A stretch of 64,000 bases of DNA from QQWI01 sp964522015 (GTDB lineage Bacteria > Bacillota > Clostridia > Peptostreptococcales > Acidaminobacteraceae): NCBI GenBank assembly GCA_964522015.1, contig CAZFST010000014.1:30294-94293 (forward strand). Reading direction: 5' to 3'. The notes beneath the pieces are model-generated. The model saw nothing but the letters and a program-made list of their open reading frames with translations, did not search any database and was not told where the DNA came from. Both the position numbers and the translations under genes were made by a program. Shown piece after piece: positions 53,014 to 62,277 of this stretch (its first letter is position 1; the number at the start of each line of letters is the position of its first letter).

Positions 53014-53634
53014 ATGTCTTCAAAAAATAAGGGGTCAGACGTTTTAGAGTTTGAACTGGGCGATTACTTAGACCGGCGCACCCTTAGCAATGACAAGGAT
53101 GACATAGAAGCCATTGACCATGAGGTCTGGGACAAGTATGGTGAAAATTGGGCTATTGTCTATACGGATCTTTCTGGTTTTACAAGGGAAGCTTACAACC
53201 GTGGCATCATGTATACCCTAGAGGCCATTCATACCTTCAGACGGTTAGCCTTGCCAATCATTGCTGAACTAGGTGGAATCGTCATCAAAACTGAAGGTGA
53301 CAGCTTGATGATTCTGATAAAAGAGCCGACAAAGGCCTTAGCTTTTGCTCGCAAGATCAATGCCGAATTAGGCAACTATAATTTAGATCATCCTGGTGAA
53401 GAAATCTATAATGGATCGGGCATCGCTTATGGCAAGATCATTAAACTTGGCAACCAAGATATTTATGGCCTTGAGGTTAACCTTGCCAGCAAGCTTGGAG
53501 AGGATATCGCTGCTGGCAATGAGATTTTATTGACAGAGGGGGCCAAGGCGGAAATAGAGAAGACCATGGCCCTTGAAGGCGAATACTTTATCATGGATGA
53601 GCGGCTACAGATTAGAGCTTTTAGAGTTTTATGA
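53014..53634 (+). CDS. Class III nucleotidyl cyclase-like protein
   Basis: A 206-residue cytosolic protein, essentially a lone cyclase homology domain. IVYTDLSGFT and IKTEGDSLMIL hold the two metal-binding Asp positions. GIAYGKIIKLGNQDIYGLEVNLASKLGEDIAAGNEILLT covers the family's G-x-x-x-N-x-A-x-R segment, but the transition-state Arg is Lys (NLASK). It may be a weak cAMP/cGMP producer or a regulatory pseudo-cyclase. GGAGG precedes the ATG, 35 bp after the OppF-like gene, so it appears to be the last gene of the ABC operon. It might report transporter state. Confidence 0.8.
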   Translation: MSSKNKGSDVLEFELGDYLDRRTLSNDKDDIEAIDHEVWDKYGENWAIVYTDLSGFTREAYNRGIMYTLEAIHTFRRLALPIIAELGGIVIKTEGDSLMILIKEPTKALAFARKINAELGNYNLDHPGEEIYNGSGIAYGKIIKLGNQDIYGLEVNLASKLGEDIAAGNEILLTEGAKAEIEKTMALEGEYFIMDERLQIRAFRVL

Positions 53635-53664
53635 GGTATATTATAAATGTGTTTGCTGATAAAG

Positions 53665-53709
53665 AAAGGTGGTCCCTGAAGGAAAAAATTCCTTTCAGAG
53701 ACCACCTTT
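53665..53709. terminator. Terminator closing the pseudo-peptidase ABC operon
   Basis: A near-perfect stem (53665-53684 with 53689-53709) that begins AAAGGTGGTC and ends GACCACCTTT. It is also placed to stop the convergent chemoreceptor gene. Confidence 0.85.
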
Positions 53710-53714
53710 TGGCG

Positions 53715-55811
53715 CTATTTCTGTGTCTTGAATCTAGAAATCAGATTGTGCAGATCTTCCACTGACTCACGCAAATGCTCAGTTTGACTGGTGATTTCCT
53801 GCATTGCTGCTAACTGTTCTTCTGTGGCTGCTGATACCTCCTCAGATGCTGCAGAAGTCTCTTCTGTGACGGCAGAAACATTGCTCATCACATCCAGTAA
53901 ATCGTGAGAGTCTTTTTCGATATCCTTATTCTTGACTTGGATGGCTTCAATGCTCTTTAACAGCTCATTCAAACGTTCAAATATACGGTTGAAAATCTGT
54001 TCTGTGGCAGTTACGGCATCAAACTCCATGGAATCGAGCTTGCGATTACTTTCTACGGTTTTTACTGCAGAAGTGGATTGCTTTTGCATGTTGTCTATTA
54101 GTTTTTTGATGTCATCACTGGAACGTGCTGATTGCTCTGCAAGCTTTCGAATTTCTTCGGCAACGACCGCAAATCCTCTTCCGGCTTCTCCGGCCCGTGC
54201 AGATTCTATCGAGGCATTCAGTGCCAATAAGTTGGTTTGATCTGCGATTGAAGAAATCGTGTTGGTGATATCCCCGATAATCTTAGATTGCTGGTCCACT
54301 TCAGTGATAATTTTGAAGAGTTGCTCTGATGATTTTTCTTTCTCGCGAGCCTTGGACATTAGATTCTGCATGGTCTCTAGTCCTTGAGCGCTGTCTTTTT
54401 TGACTGTATCAGATAAAGCGCCCATTTCAAGAGAGAGATAATTGACGGCAGAAATTTTTTCAGCAACGGATGAGGTTTTATTGGATCCATCCTGAACCTC
54501 TAAGGCTTGAGATGTTGTTCCTCTGGCTACTTCTTGTATGGATTTTGCGATATCCTCTGTAGCCAGAGTCGTATCGGTGATGGCTGTTGTCAGATTATCC
54601 GTGTCTTCTTTTACCATGGTAGAAGTATGGTTGATTTCGCCGACAATCTTTTTAAGGGTCTCGATGGTGGCATTAAGATGTCCACCCATTTGGCCGATTT
54701 CGTCCTGTCGGGTGAGTGATACCTGTTCAGTCAAATCGCCGCTTGCCACAAGAGAAAGCACGTTATTGACTGTATTGAGATCCTTGGTGATTCGTGTGGC
54801 AATATAGAAGGCGATGAGAATCCCAGCTGTGAGAGAAATCACCATCACGATGATACTGCTTAGAATCATAGGATTTGTGTCGGTTTGGATTTCGTTGCCT
54901 GCGAAAGGCACAGCAATCTTCCAGCCGCTGATGGGTTCTGTGACGAAGTAAAGGTATTTGGACTTGCCTTCGTATTTATAGTTGACATAGCCCCGATCAG
55001 AATCCTTCATGCCATTCCAAAACGGTTGCTTTTCAACATTCTTGCCTTGCTGTTCTGGATCTGGATGGGCAATGACATTACCGATAGAGTCTGTAATGAA
55101 GATATAGCCGGTATTGCCGACTTTCTTATCCTTATAGGCTTTAGAGATGACGTCTAATGTGATATCTGTTGAAACGACACCGATAAATTTGCCATCGCTG
55201 TTGAGAATCTTTTTAGCACATGTCACCACCGGCAGACCTGTAAAGGCATCGATATAGGTATCTGTCCAAACTGGAATGTCAGAATCCTTTGCCAGTCCAT
55301 ACCAACCGCGCTCTACGGGGTTGTAGTCTTCTGGGGCTTTGAAGTGGGGGATTGTAAAAAAACCGATGCTGGCATTAAAAGCAGCTTCTTTATATGCAAA
55401 TTCCTCACTGCCTATCTTCTGATCGGCATAGTACTCCTTAAGTCGAGGTTCGATATTGTTGTTAATAAAAGCAGCTTTGTCTTCGTAACCCACATAGACA
55501 TAGCTGGCTTCCTTGAAGGAGGAGGTAAAGCTTTCAAAGGTACGCAGCATCCACGGAATACTTGAATCATATGTCGGTGACCCTGTAACGTTGGAATCCC
55601 GGCTGAGCATATCCATGGCTCGTACAAATGACTCCAGATAGTTAGTGATGGTGGCAGTGGTTTCCACAGCCAGATCCTCTGAAGTCTTATTGCGAATGGA
55701 CTCAATCTTGTTTGTCGCCAAGAGGGTAACGCTGGCCCCGATGGCGATAGATGCAATGAGAATGACGATACCAAAATAAAGTGCCATTTTTAGCTTAAAG
55801 CTTTTCTTCAT
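53715..55811 (-). CDS. Methyl-accepting chemotaxis protein with dCache sensor
   Basis: A 698-residue chemoreceptor: helix ~8-32, double-Cache ectodomain (~38-295, with [23 protein letters not shown] and [15 protein letters not shown], which favour amino-acid-type ligands), helix ~310-335, HAMP (~338-390) and a long signalling coiled coil. The conserved hairpin tip contains [39 protein letters not shown]. Perfect AGGAGG lies before ATG 55811. It should bind CheA/CheW and steer motility towards or away from a nutrient. No che or fli genes are in the window. Confidence 0.95.
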   Translation of the reverse strand: MKKSFKLKMALYFGIVILIASIAIGASVTLLATNKIESIRNKTSEDLAVETTATITNYLESFVRAMDMLSRDSNVTGSPTYDSSIPWMLRTFESFTSSFKEASYVYVGYEDKAAFINNNIEPRLKEYYADQKIGSEEFAYKEAAFNASIGFFTIPHFKAPEDYNPVERGWYGLAKDSDIPVWTDTYIDAFTGLPVVTCAKKILNSDGKFIGVVSTDITLDVISKAYKDKKVGNTGYIFITDSIGNVIAHPDPEQQGKNVEKQPFWNGMKDSDRGYVNYKYEGKSKYLYFVTEPISGWKIAVPFAGNEIQTDTNPMILSSIIVMVISLTAGILIAFYIATRITKDLNTVNNVLSLVASGDLTEQVSLTRQDEIGQMGGHLNATIETLKKIVGEINHTSTMVKEDTDNLTTAITDTTLATEDIAKSIQEVARGTTSQALEVQDGSNKTSSVAEKISAVNYLSLEMGALSDTVKKDSAQGLETMQNLMSKAREKEKSSEQLFKIITEVDQQSKIIGDITNTISSIADQTNLLALNASIESARAGEAGRGFAVVAEEIRKLAEQSARSSDDIKKLIDNMQKQSTSAVKTVESNRKLDSMEFDAVTATEQIFNRIFERLNELLKSIEAIQVKNKDIEKDSHDLLDVMSNVSAVTEETSAASEEVSAATEEQLAAMQEITSQTEHLRESVEDLHNLISRFKTQK

Positions 55812-55904
55812 ACGTATCCTCCTTTTAGCGGGATTTGATTGAGGTCATAACCGCTTCTAATGGATAGATACCACTCATTAAACGCTTTAAACACCTGATA
55901 CATC

Positions 55905-56447
55905 TTATTTCAGCTTGTTCTTCACTTTGCGCATGGCCATTTTTTTATCGTCATAAAAAATACGATGAATTTCTTTTAACATGAATGTATCGCTCTTAAC
56001 ATCATGGTGAACTATCGCTTCATCATCAGTTAGGGCAGAATAAACTTTCTTAAGTCCCGGTCTAAAACCCATCCCGCAGTAGTCCTTAAATTCCGTTTGA
56101 AAGTCGATGATATTAAACTCAAGCTCCCCTGCAATCTCTAAGCTGGCCTTGTAAAAAGCCTCCAGATCCGTATTGCCCCACACTAAGACTTCATCTTCCT
56201 CAGCAATCGTTTCAAGGAGCTCATCGTAAAGTTCTGAAAAATACGACTGATCTAATAGGTCGCTTTTTTTGATGCCTGTGAGATTGGTGCAGTACTCAGT
56301 GACTTCAAAATCCTCTTCGTCGGGTCTAATCAGACTAACCAGTTCATAACTGTCGTCTTGGGATAAGACACAAATGGCAATCATCACATCCTCATTGACT
56401 TCATGCTGGTCACACAAAAACTCCAGGTCCATAAAAAACGTCTTCAT
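55905..56447 (-). CDS. DEDDh-type exonuclease-like protein
   Basis: About 180 residues from ATG 56447, with GAGGTGA upstream. FFMDLEF (Asp-x-Glu), LVWGNTDLEAF (Asp) and HHDVKSDTFML (His-x4-Asp) match the four acidic residues and the His of DnaQ/RNase T-like 3'-5' exonucleases. Between them it is shorter than DNA polymerase epsilon subunits and closer to oligoribonuclease or KapD-like proteins. It starts 25 bp after the CHASE4-GGDEF gene. A role in degrading pGpG or short RNAs would fit that partner, but is only inferred. Confidence 0.78.
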   Translation of the reverse strand: MKTFFMDLEFLCDQHEVNEDVMIAICVLSQDDSYELVSLIRPDEEDFEVTEYCTNLTGIKKSDLLDQSYFSELYDELLETIAEEDEVLVWGNTDLEAFYKASLEIAGELEFNIIDFQTEFKDYCGMGFRPGLKKVYSALTDDEAIVHHDVKSDTFMLKEIHRIFYDDKKMAMRKVKNKLK

Positions 56448-56472
56448 TTGCGTCACCTCATCTATTATTGAA

Positions 56473-57966
56473 TTATGGTATTGGTTCAACACTTACTTTT
56501 TTAGTACTTTTGTATTTCTTTTTATTTTCATACATTAGCTGATCTGCGTATTCAACAAATTCATCACAGGTCATGACGCCATCATACATTTTAATACCTC
56601 TGCTAAATGACACTTGATAAGGCCTTTGATTTGTCCCATTAAAACTTTTAATATCATTATCAATCCGTTGCATGACGTTTTCAATCTGTTCATTTGTCGT
56701 ATACGGGTAGATTACTAAAAACTCATCGCCACCAAGACGGACTAGTAAATCAGAATTTCGAATGTTTTTTCGAATGAGTCTAGTCGTATCAACAATAAGC
56801 TGATCACCGTTGATATGGCCAATCGTATCATTTACTTTCTTTAAATCATTAATGTCAATATAACAAATTCCAAGATTCTGGTATTGACCTTTCAAGTTTT
56901 CAATAAGAATCTCAAGCTTGTCTAGGCCGACTCGTCTGGTGTATGAACCTGTCATAACGTCAAAGGATGCATAGTCATAGAGCTTATTGTGCATCACCTC
57001 AATTTTTTCAAGCATAAAATTAATGATGTTTTTCATGATGCCTATTTCATCATTTCCTACAATTTGAATTCTGGCTGAAAGATTTGTATGGTTAGTAATC
57101 TCTCTGATTTGATTGCTGATAGCAACTACCTTGTCCACGATGATGAATTTTAATGAACCAATTAGAAAAGCCGATAATACCAACATTGAGACAATAATGT
57201 AGAGAGTCACTTTTTTGACAGTTGCCTTTCCGATTTTCTCAATCTTGTTAGTCATAGAGACTTTTAATTTAAAATAGTCAGAAGAATTATGATAGATATA
57301 ATTGGTTTCACCCATGTAATGATTTTCTTGCTTGTAGATTGAAAATTTTTCTGAAGGCAATGGCCCCCTAAAGTTTTCAAGTGTAATTTTAGAATCAAGT
57401 TGAGTCGCTAGCTCTGAAATCACCTCATCATCATAATAGAAAGACATTGTGAGATAACCATTTACTGGTGCTTTACCGGTATCATCAGTTATACCAACTT
57501 TGTTAACGTAGAGTATTTTGCCTTTATCTTCAGAATAGCTACCTCCAATAGGTGATTTTGAGATGATTTCAATAACTGCTTGGTCAACATCATTAGTGCT
57601 ATTTTGATCAAAATTATAACCCATAGAATAAATAAGATTGCCCTGCATATCAAAATAAGCTATGTAGTGTACGCCAGAGTTGATGAAGAAGACTTCAGAT
57701 ATATTTCCTAGTATGTATGCTTCATTATGGTCAATTACATACTGATAGCTTTCATTCCAATGTGCCCAATCACTGTTTAAGACATCGGTAGATTTCGTAT
57801 AATCAATAAATGCGTTATTCACCCTATCAACTTCAGATTTAAAATATTCCTGTTGGAGTATTAGAAAGCTTTCATCGATTGCAAGCTTGGCAAAAAATAT
57901 AAAGGAAGCCGTCATAATCATTGTCAGTATGGCCACGGTCAAAGTCAATTTCATATTTAGTTTCAT
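56473..57966 (-). CDS. CHASE4-HAMP-GGDEF diguanylate cyclase
   Basis: About 497 residues from ATG 57966, with AAAGGAGA just upstream. Helix ~8-28, a CHASE4 ectodomain (~40-250, with DWAHWNESYQYV typical of that family), helix ~255-275, HAMP (~280-330) and GGDEF (~335-490). RLGGDEF is the canonical active signature, and RNSD five residues upstream is the I-site. It is co-oriented and close to the downstream exonuclease-like gene. It likely links an extracellular cue to c-di-GMP. Confidence 0.93.
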   Translation of the reverse strand: MKLNMKLTLTVAILTMIMTASFIFFAKLAIDESFLILQQEYFKSEVDRVNNAFIDYTKSTDVLNSDWAHWNESYQYVIDHNEAYILGNISEVFFINSGVHYIAYFDMQGNLIYSMGYNFDQNSTNDVDQAVIEIISKSPIGGSYSEDKGKILYVNKVGITDDTGKAPVNGYLTMSFYYDDEVISELATQLDSKITLENFRGPLPSEKFSIYKQENHYMGETNYIYHNSSDYFKLKVSMTNKIEKIGKATVKKVTLYIIVSMLVLSAFLIGSLKFIIVDKVVAISNQIREITNHTNLSARIQIVGNDEIGIMKNIINFMLEKIEVMHNKLYDYASFDVMTGSYTRRVGLDKLEILIENLKGQYQNLGICYIDINDLKKVNDTIGHINGDQLIVDTTRLIRKNIRNSDLLVRLGGDEFLVIYPYTTNEQIENVMQRIDNDIKSFNGTNQRPYQVSFSRGIKMYDGVMTCDEFVEYADQLMYENKKKYKSTKKVSVEPIP

Positions 57967-58173
57967 CCGGTCTCCTTTCCACTCCCGATAAAGACATTTG
58001 GCCAACACATGACTTAGGTTGATTCTAACTAAGTTTTAAGTATATACCCATTCATTCTACCACAATCACAACTTAACGTCGCTGATTAACCTTAGTCGCT
58101 TTCAAATACAATTTAGCGTATAATAAAAACAAAGACTAATGACAAAATACAACGCTGTATATTGGAGGTGCAT

Positions 58174-59139
58174 ATGAAACTCTATAAACCCCATGTATTT
58201 CAAGGTAGTTTGAAAAAGAATAATTACTTTGAGGGATGGTACTATAAACTCGTGGATACTTCACAAAATCTTTGCCTATGCCTTATTCCTGGGGTTGCCC
58301 TTGATGGGGACCCCCATGGGTTTATTCAATATGCGGATACCATCACAGGGGAGAGCGGTTATACCCGGTTCCCAATTTCAGAACTAAACTTTTCTTCTGA
58401 GGCCCTTAATTTGCAGTTAGGCCCCCATACTTTAACAGATCACAAAATTTTCTTGAAGGCAGATGAAAATCTTCCTCTTGGGATAGATATCACATTATCA
58501 GAACAGGTTTATTATCCAGTCACAGCGCTCCATCCGGGCATCATGGGGCCCTTTAGATTTGCCCCATTTATGGAATGCTATCATGGTATTCACGTGGTGA
58601 CGAGTAAAGCGCAGGGGTCTGTGACCATCAAGGGAGAGACTTACCAATTAGATGACGCAAAGCTTTATATTGAAAAAGACTGGGGTCGAAGCTTCCCAAA
58701 AGAGTGGATCTGGTTAGAAGCTAGCTCTTTTGAAGAAGACGATGTCCATATGATGTTATCCATTGCCAATATCCCTTGGATTGGAAAATCATTCAATGGC
58801 CATCTAGGCTACGTGTGGTTGGGTAATATTAAGATTGGACTGGGTACCTATCGCAATTCATACTTTACCTTAGACGAAGAAGACGATCTATTAACCATTA
58901 CCGTAGGAAAAGGTAAATATCATATTGTCATCACCGCCAAGCAGCGGATGCCTATTGATCTCATTGCACCAAGTCTTGGTAATATGACTCGGCACATGAA
59001 AGAAGATTTAAATGGCCTAATCACCTTGGAAGTCTATCACGATAGCGTCCTGATTTATCAAGGGGCTTCTGAATTTGCAGGTATTGAAAGATGCGGCGAT
59101 ATTAAAGCATTGGTAAGACAAGAGAAAGAAAAAAAATAG
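58174..59139 (+). CDS. Tocopherol-cyclase-like lipocalin-fold protein
   Basis: About 321 residues from ATG 58174, with GGAGGTG seven bases upstream. The N terminus KNNYFEGWYYKLVD and the middle YIEKDWGRSFPKEWIWLEAS are hallmarks of the tocopherol cyclase family (Pfam PF14249), which in bacteria without tocopherol has unknown function. No signal peptide. The protein is probably cytosolic and binds a hydrophobic ligand. It is a single-gene unit ending in a terminator. Confidence 0.85.
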   Translation: MKLYKPHVFQGSLKKNNYFEGWYYKLVDTSQNLCLCLIPGVALDGDPHGFIQYADTITGESGYTRFPISELNFSSEALNLQLGPHTLTDHKIFLKADENLPLGIDITLSEQVYYPVTALHPGIMGPFRFAPFMECYHGIHVVTSKAQGSVTIKGETYQLDDAKLYIEKDWGRSFPKEWIWLEASSFEEDDVHMMLSIANIPWIGKSFNGHLGYVWLGNIKIGLGTYRNSYFTLDEEDDLLTITVGKGKYHIVITAKQRMPIDLIAPSLGNMTRHMKEDLNGLITLEVYHDSVLIYQGASEFAGIERCGDIKALVRQEKEKK

Positions 59140-59145
59140 CATAAA

Positions 59146-59175
59146 AAAACGCACCTCTATTAAGAGATGCGTTTT
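59146..59175 (+). terminator. Intrinsic terminator
   Basis: AAAACGCACCTCT (59146-59158) pairs with AGAGATGCGTTTT (59163-59175) with one mismatch. It lies within the end of the convergent gene at 59160. Confidence 0.75.
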
Positions 59176-59597
59176 ATTTTATTTTTTTTTTCCGTTTTTT
59201 CATTCTTTTCAATTTTATCAGGTCTTGGTGTTTTCTTTTTTTCCCATGCAACGTAGTCATTTAAAATAACAATGGCCCGCTTGAGGATTTTGTCTTTAAC
59301 ATTTGTTGGATCTTTAAGGACATTGGTCATGCTGATCAGTTGTACTTCTAAAAATTTTGGATTATTCAATCGCTCATTGAATGCCGGTGATCGTTTCTTC
59401 TTAGGAGTCAGTGTTTCTCTAAACATCATGAGTAGGAAGGCGTGTTTTTTTTGTTTTGGAACATTTCTAGACATGTCATAAACTTGAGTAAACAATTTTT
59501 CCATGTTGCGTTTTCTTAAAATGTTTAAGAGATAGACAGTGCCTGCGCCAATAGCAACAACAACTGAACTGGTAATGAGAATGCTCGTTAAATTCAT
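59160..59597 (-). CDS. Small membrane-anchored protein of unknown function
   Basis: About 145 residues from ATG 59597, with AGGAG upstream; a longer GTG start overlaps that site. One N-terminal helix (~5-27) is followed by a basic cytoplasmic domain. The last ~30 residues are Lys-rich low complexity (KKKTPRPDKIEKNEKTEKKNK). No known domain recognised. It is convergent with the tocopherol-cyclase-like gene and divergent from the 7TM kinase. Confidence 0.75.
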   Translation of the reverse strand: MNLTSILITSSVVVAIGAGTVYLLNILRKRNMEKLFTQVYDMSRNVPKQKKHAFLLMMFRETLTPKKKRSPAFNERLNNPKFLEVQLISMTNVLKDPTNVKDKILKRAIVILNDYVAWEKKKTPRPDKIEKNEKTEKKNKIKRIS

Positions 59598-59689
59598 TAG
59601 GTACACTCCTTTTTATGGTGTACTTCATTTAACCACAAAACACAGAAAATTGCACGTATGTTTTTAAAATTAATATGGAAAATTTTATT

Positions 59690-59720
59690 TTGAGATTTAT
59701 GACGGAATCTTGTGTATAAT
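59690..59720 (+). promoter_or_regulatory. Candidate promoter of the 7TM kinase
   Basis: TTGAGA (59690-59695) and TATAAT (59715-59720) with a long 19-bp spacer. It lies 45 bp before the chosen start and argues against the ATG at 59724. Confidence 0.5.
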
Positions 59721-59765
59721 TGAATGAGAGTCTTTTTACAAATTTCCTTGAAGGGTGATAGACAT

Positions 59766-62243
59766 ATGAATACCTGGCCCCTAATTTATTTTAGTGCGTT
59801 TCTATTTTATACATTCAGTGGCATTTATGTCTTGAGTTTAAGCAAAAAATCCATTGTCAATCGCCTCTTTTTTCTCATCTGCCTTACCTTGAGCTTGTGG
59901 AGCCTTGGATTCACTTTTTCTCTAGGTGCAAAAAACGCCACCGAAGCACTGGCGTGGCGGGGGATGTCAACCTTCGGATGGACCTTTTTTTACAGCACCA
60001 TGCTAATTTTTATGTCCATGATCACCCATAGTCAATTAGCCACTATCAAAAAGAAATATTTCCTTTTGCTATATATCCCTTCAGTCATTTTTTTCTTCAG
60101 GTTTTTAAATTACGACACAGGCAATTACATTGAAACGCAGTTTGGATGGATCTATATCCTCTATACCAAAACCACTTGGTCTTATGCCTTTGATTTGTAT
60201 TACCTAATCTGTGTGATAACTTCATTTTTACTATTAGTAAAATGGCACGGGACAAGTGAATCAATCAGAGAGCGAAAACAAGCGAAAATTATTGCGAGCA
60301 CTCTGTTTGCAGCATTTATTTGCGGCGGGTTAACAGATACCTTACTACCCATTTTTGGTATGAAAATGTTACCCCTTGGTGTCATGTTTTGCACAATTGC
60401 AATCATGGGCATGTGGCGAGGTATCGTCACTTACAAAATGATGCAGCTAACTCAAGAAATTGCAGCTGAGAAAGTTTTAATCACCATGATGGACCCTGTT
60501 ATTGTGATGAACATGCATTATATCATTGGACAGGTCAATAATGCAGCCATAGATTTGGCTGGTTATGCTGCTCAAGAATTAATTGGGGAACATGTTAGCC
60601 GGATTATTGAGTCATTTGATATCAACTTGGTGGCAATTGAATTGGGGGCTAAGGGGTTTACCAATGGCAATGAGTTAATCCTTGTGTCGAAATCGGGAAA
60701 AGAATCCCCATGCTTATGCTCTGGGGTATGCGTTAATACCGATTATGGGGAAAGAGTAGGTTATATTTTAGTCTTACATGATATTAGCCGGCGCAAGCAA
60801 AGTGAAAAGCTATTAGAAAACGTCAACGAACAATTGAAAATTAAGATGTCAAAAATTAACAATATTTTTGATAATGTCAAAGAAGGGGTCTTAACCTTTC
60901 ATCAAGATTTGTTGATAGACAATGAATACAGCCTCGAATGCTCCAACATACTTGGAGACAAAATAGAAAATCATTTATTTTCACGTTTGTTATACCCGGA
61001 CAATCCAGAAAAAGAGATGTTCACCGCCACCCTATTAAAGCGCATCTTTGAAGTGAATCAAGACCAAAGGGGGCTTTACCTGCCTCTATTGCCCAGTGAG
61101 GTGATGATTCATCAAAAGAATATCAGCATTCATTACCAGTTTACAACGGATGCGACTGCTGAACCGATGATGATGGCAATCTTAACGGATCAGACAGAGA
61201 AAATACAATTAGAAAATCTGATGGAGAAAGAACGCAGAACCTTAAAAATGGTGGTTAATGCAATTCTTAATAAAGAAGATTTTATTGAACTCATCGCTGA
61301 ATATCAGGATTTTGCACAGATGAACTTTGTAGCGCGAAGTGCCGATCAGGAATTACTGCTGCGAAAAATACATACGTTGAAAGGCAATTGCAGTCAATTT
61401 GATTTGTTCCAACTGGTTGACCATTTAGACCAGTTGGAAGCTAAGTTGTATGGCAATAAGAAATTAACCCTTTCGGATTTAAACATCTCTCAAATGGAGC
61501 TACTCTCTTGGTTAAACGAGGATTTAAAGATTATTGAAGCAGTGGTTGGTAAAGAATACTTCCAAAATGTTGGGAAGTTAACCATTGAAGAAAGTCAATT
61601 AATAGCCTTAGAAGAACGAATTCACAACGTCTTGCCTCCAAATGATTCACAATTGATTCTACAAATGATACAACGTTTAAGAAACAAGTCTTTTCATGAG
61701 CTTTTAAACCATTATCCTGGTTATACAGTCAAACTAGGGGAGCGGTGGGGTAAACTGATTCACCCATTTGAGATTACAGGGGACAGGGTTTATGTGGATC
61801 CTAATCAATATCAAGAAGTGGTGAAGAATTTAAGTCATATCTTTAGAAATGCTGTCGCCCATGGCATTGAAATGGAAGAGGGGCGAATTGAAAGCGCTAA
61901 GGATGCTTACGGGAAGATAACATGCCAAATTATCGATCATAATCATAGCATCCAAATTATCATCAGCGATGACGGAAAAGGTATTGACGTCAATGCCATT
62001 GAACGACAATCCTTAGCCAATGGCCTCCTAACCAAAGAGGCCTTAATGGACCTACAAGATGAGCAAAAGCTACAATTGATTTTCAGACACAAGCTAAGCA
62101 CAAACGACTCATCAAACACTTTATCAGGCCGAGGAGTGGGTTTAGCTGCAGTGAAATACGCTGTCGATCAGTGCGGCGGTACAATTTCGGTCACCAGTGC
62201 CTATAATTTAGGGACCACATTTATCATTACTTTGCCCAGTTAA
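59766..62243 (+). CDS. 7TM-PAS-HPt-CheA-type hybrid kinase
   Basis: About 825 residues from ATG 59766, behind GGGTGATA. Seven hydrophobic helices (~5-225) look like the 7TM region of histidine kinases. A PAS domain (~240-350), a coiled coil and a second PAS-like part (~365-490) follow. An HPt domain comes next (~500-590, LLRKIHTLKGNCSQFDL; phospho-His near 534). The C-terminal ATPase (~670-825) is of CheA type (FRNAVAHGIE, ISDDGKGID, LSGRGVGLAAVKYAVDQCGG). There is no CheW-like P5 domain and no adjacent regulator. It may phosphorylate its own HPt and then a distant receiver. Confidence 0.85.
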   Translation: MNTWPLIYFSAFLFYTFSGIYVLSLSKKSIVNRLFFLICLTLSLWSLGFTFSLGAKNATEALAWRGMSTFGWTFFYSTMLIFMSMITHSQLATIKKKYFLLLYIPSVIFFFRFLNYDTGNYIETQFGWIYILYTKTTWSYAFDLYYLICVITSFLLLVKWHGTSESIRERKQAKIIASTLFAAFICGGLTDTLLPIFGMKMLPLGVMFCTIAIMGMWRGIVTYKMMQLTQEIAAEKVLITMMDPVIVMNMHYIIGQVNNAAIDLAGYAAQELIGEHVSRIIESFDINLVAIELGAKGFTNGNELILVSKSGKESPCLCSGVCVNTDYGERVGYILVLHDISRRKQSEKLLENVNEQLKIKMSKINNIFDNVKEGVLTFHQDLLIDNEYSLECSNILGDKIENHLFSRLLYPDNPEKEMFTATLLKRIFEVNQDQRGLYLPLLPSEVMIHQKNISIHYQFTTDATAEPMMMAILTDQTEKIQLENLMEKERRTLKMVVNAILNKEDFIELIAEYQDFAQMNFVARSADQELLLRKIHTLKGNCSQFDLFQLVDHLDQLEAKLYGNKKLTLSDLNISQMELLSWLNEDLKIIEAVVGKEYFQNVGKLTIEESQLIALEERIHNVLPPNDSQLILQMIQRLRNKSFHELLNHYPGYTVKLGERWGKLIHPFEITGDRVYVDPNQYQEVVKNLSHIFRNAVAHGIEMEEGRIESAKDAYGKITCQIIDHNHSIQIIISDDGKGIDVNAIERQSLANGLLTKEALMDLQDEQKLQLIFRHKLSTNDSSNTLSGRGVGLAAVKYAVDQCGGTISVTSAYNLGTTFIITLPS

Positions 62244-62277
62244 GAGACTATTGCCAAGTAAAACGAGGATACTTAAG

